DNA from: Bacteroidales bacterium
GTDB taxonomy: Bacteria; Bacteroidota; Bacteroidia; Bacteroidales; UBA932
DNA length: 6,774 nt
Assembly (NCBI GenBank): GCA_017958765.1
Contig: JAGDBY010000153.1
Coordinates: 1-6,774 of the forward strand
Direction of reading: 5' to 3'
Of the stretch, positions 6,007 to 6,774 are shown in pieces (within the stretch, counting starts at the first letter, position 1; each line of letters opens with the position of its first letter). The notes under the pieces were generated by a model that was not told where the DNA came from, did no database searches, and saw nothing but the letters and a program-made list of their open reading frames with translations. Made by a program: the position numbers and the translations under genes.

Positions 6007-6774
6007 CTACAGTTTTCTCTTAATTTCCTCGATTGTGTAGGCCTCAACGATGTCGCCCACTTTGATGTCGTTATAATTCTCTACGTTCAAGCCGCAGTCA
6101 AAACCTGCTGCCACCTCTTTGACATCGTCTTTGAATCTCTTCAGAGAACCGAGAACTCCGGTGAATACCACGATACCGTCACGGATGATTCTCACCTTAG
6201 CGGCACGCACCAGCTTACCCTCTTTGACCATACATCCGGCAACTGTACCGACCTTGGAAATCTTGAATATCTCGCGCACTTCGGCGGTAGCGGTAACGAC
6301 CTCTTTCTCTTCAGGAGCGAGCATACCTTCGATACCGTCTTTCACCTCGTTGATAGCGTCGTAGATAACTGAGTAGAGACGGATTTCAATGCCCTCTTTG
6401 TCAGCAAGCTTTCTTGCTCCCATAGAAGGACGTACCTGGAATCCGATGATGATGGCATTTGAAGCGATAGCCAGCATAACGTCCGACTCTGAGATTGCTC
6501 CGACCGCTTTGTGGATCACGTTTACGTTCACCTCTTCGGTAGAGAGTTTGATCAGGGAGTCTGCCAAAGCCTCGATAGAACCGTCCACGTCCGCTTTCAA
6601 TACGATATTGAGCTCCTTGAAGTTGCCGATAGCGATACGGCGGCCCAATTCTTCGAGAGTAATGTGGGTCTGAGTCTTGATACCCTGGATACGGATCAGC
6701 TGCTCTCTCTTGTTGGCGATATCGCGCGCCTCTTTTTCATCTTCGAGAACGTTGAATGTATCGCCGGCGGTAGG
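6007..6774 (-). CDS. infB: Translation initiation factor IF-2, C-terminal part; 5' end outside window
   Basis: This is the last 255 residues of IF-2, the GTPase that brings fMet-tRNA to the 30S subunit. The visible part begins with PTAGDTFNVLEDEKEARDIA, the end of the domain after the GTPase domain, and a helix with basic residues. The C1 domain follows (about residues 43-145; FKELNIVLKADVDGSIEAL and VNVNVIHKAVGAISESDVMLA). The C2 domain, which holds the fMet-tRNA, covers about 160-255, with AAGFDCGLNVENYNDIKVGDIVEAY near the end. The reading frame is open to the window edge, so the TTG-like codon at 6648 is internal and not a start. The GTPase domain and N-terminal region lie beyond the window. 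The gene is convergent with rimM. Confidence 0.97.
   Translation of the reverse strand, partial: PTAGDTFNVLEDEKEARDIANKREQLIRIQGIKTQTHITLEELGRRIAIGNFKELNIVLKADVDGSIEALADSLIKLSTEEVNVNVIHKAVGAISESDVMLAIASNAIIIGFQVRPSMGARKLADKEGIEIRLYSVIYDAINEVKDGIEGMLAPEEKEVVTATAEVREIFKISKVGTVAGCMVKEGKLVRAAKVRIIRDGIVVFTGVLGSLKRFKDDVKEVAAGFDCGLNVENYNDIKVGDIVEAYTIEEIKRKL

Noticed and set aside
6002..6013. Possible bidirectional terminator between rimM and infB (ACTG-TCTA-CAGT followed by TTTT)
   Set aside because: The stem is only four base pairs and overlaps the stop codon regions; too weak to call as a terminator.

Overview
The window looks like a chromosomal segment from a member of the Bacteroidota, most likely Bacteroidales. 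Four things point there. Start codons mostly lack Shine-Dalgarno sequences. Both strands of the main intergenic region carry a TAnnTTTG promoter box. The S16 protein has a long Ala/Glu-rich tail. The RimM sequence resembles what I recall of Bacteroides RimM. The genus cannot be fixed from this stretch. All genes here are chromosomal housekeeping or transport genes, and I see no mobile element, CRISPR array or phage gene.

Layout from left to right. Positions 2-927 (+) hold a two-gene chromate-transporter (CHR family) pair; the first subunit is cut by the window edge and the two overlap by ATGA. Positions 899-4660 (-) hold a tight three-gene unit read leftwards: an OadA/PycB-like carboxyltransferase, a DUF308/HdeD-like membrane protein and the Na+/H+ antiporter NhaA. 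Its end overlaps the end of the second chromate gene. Positions 4661-4780 are a divergent promoter region. To its right on the + strand lie tRNA-His(GTG), a perfect inverted repeat, rpsP (S16) and rimM, which sit 4 bp apart. The 3' end of infB (IF-2) follows on the - strand, ending 4 bp from the end of rimM.

How the genes fit together. tRNA-His, rpsP, rimM and infB are translation genes: S16 is a 30S assembly protein, RimM matures the 30S head and IF-2 starts translation. The leftward unit joins a decarboxylase-type enzyme to an Na+/H+ antiporter, which hints at sodium or pH physiology. The most notable point is that the C-terminal biotinyl-like domain of the carboxyltransferase has kept its fold-type sequence but has tyrosine (Y559) where the biotin-bearing lysine should be. 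It is therefore probably not a self-sufficient biotin enzyme, and its family name should not be read as a proven function.
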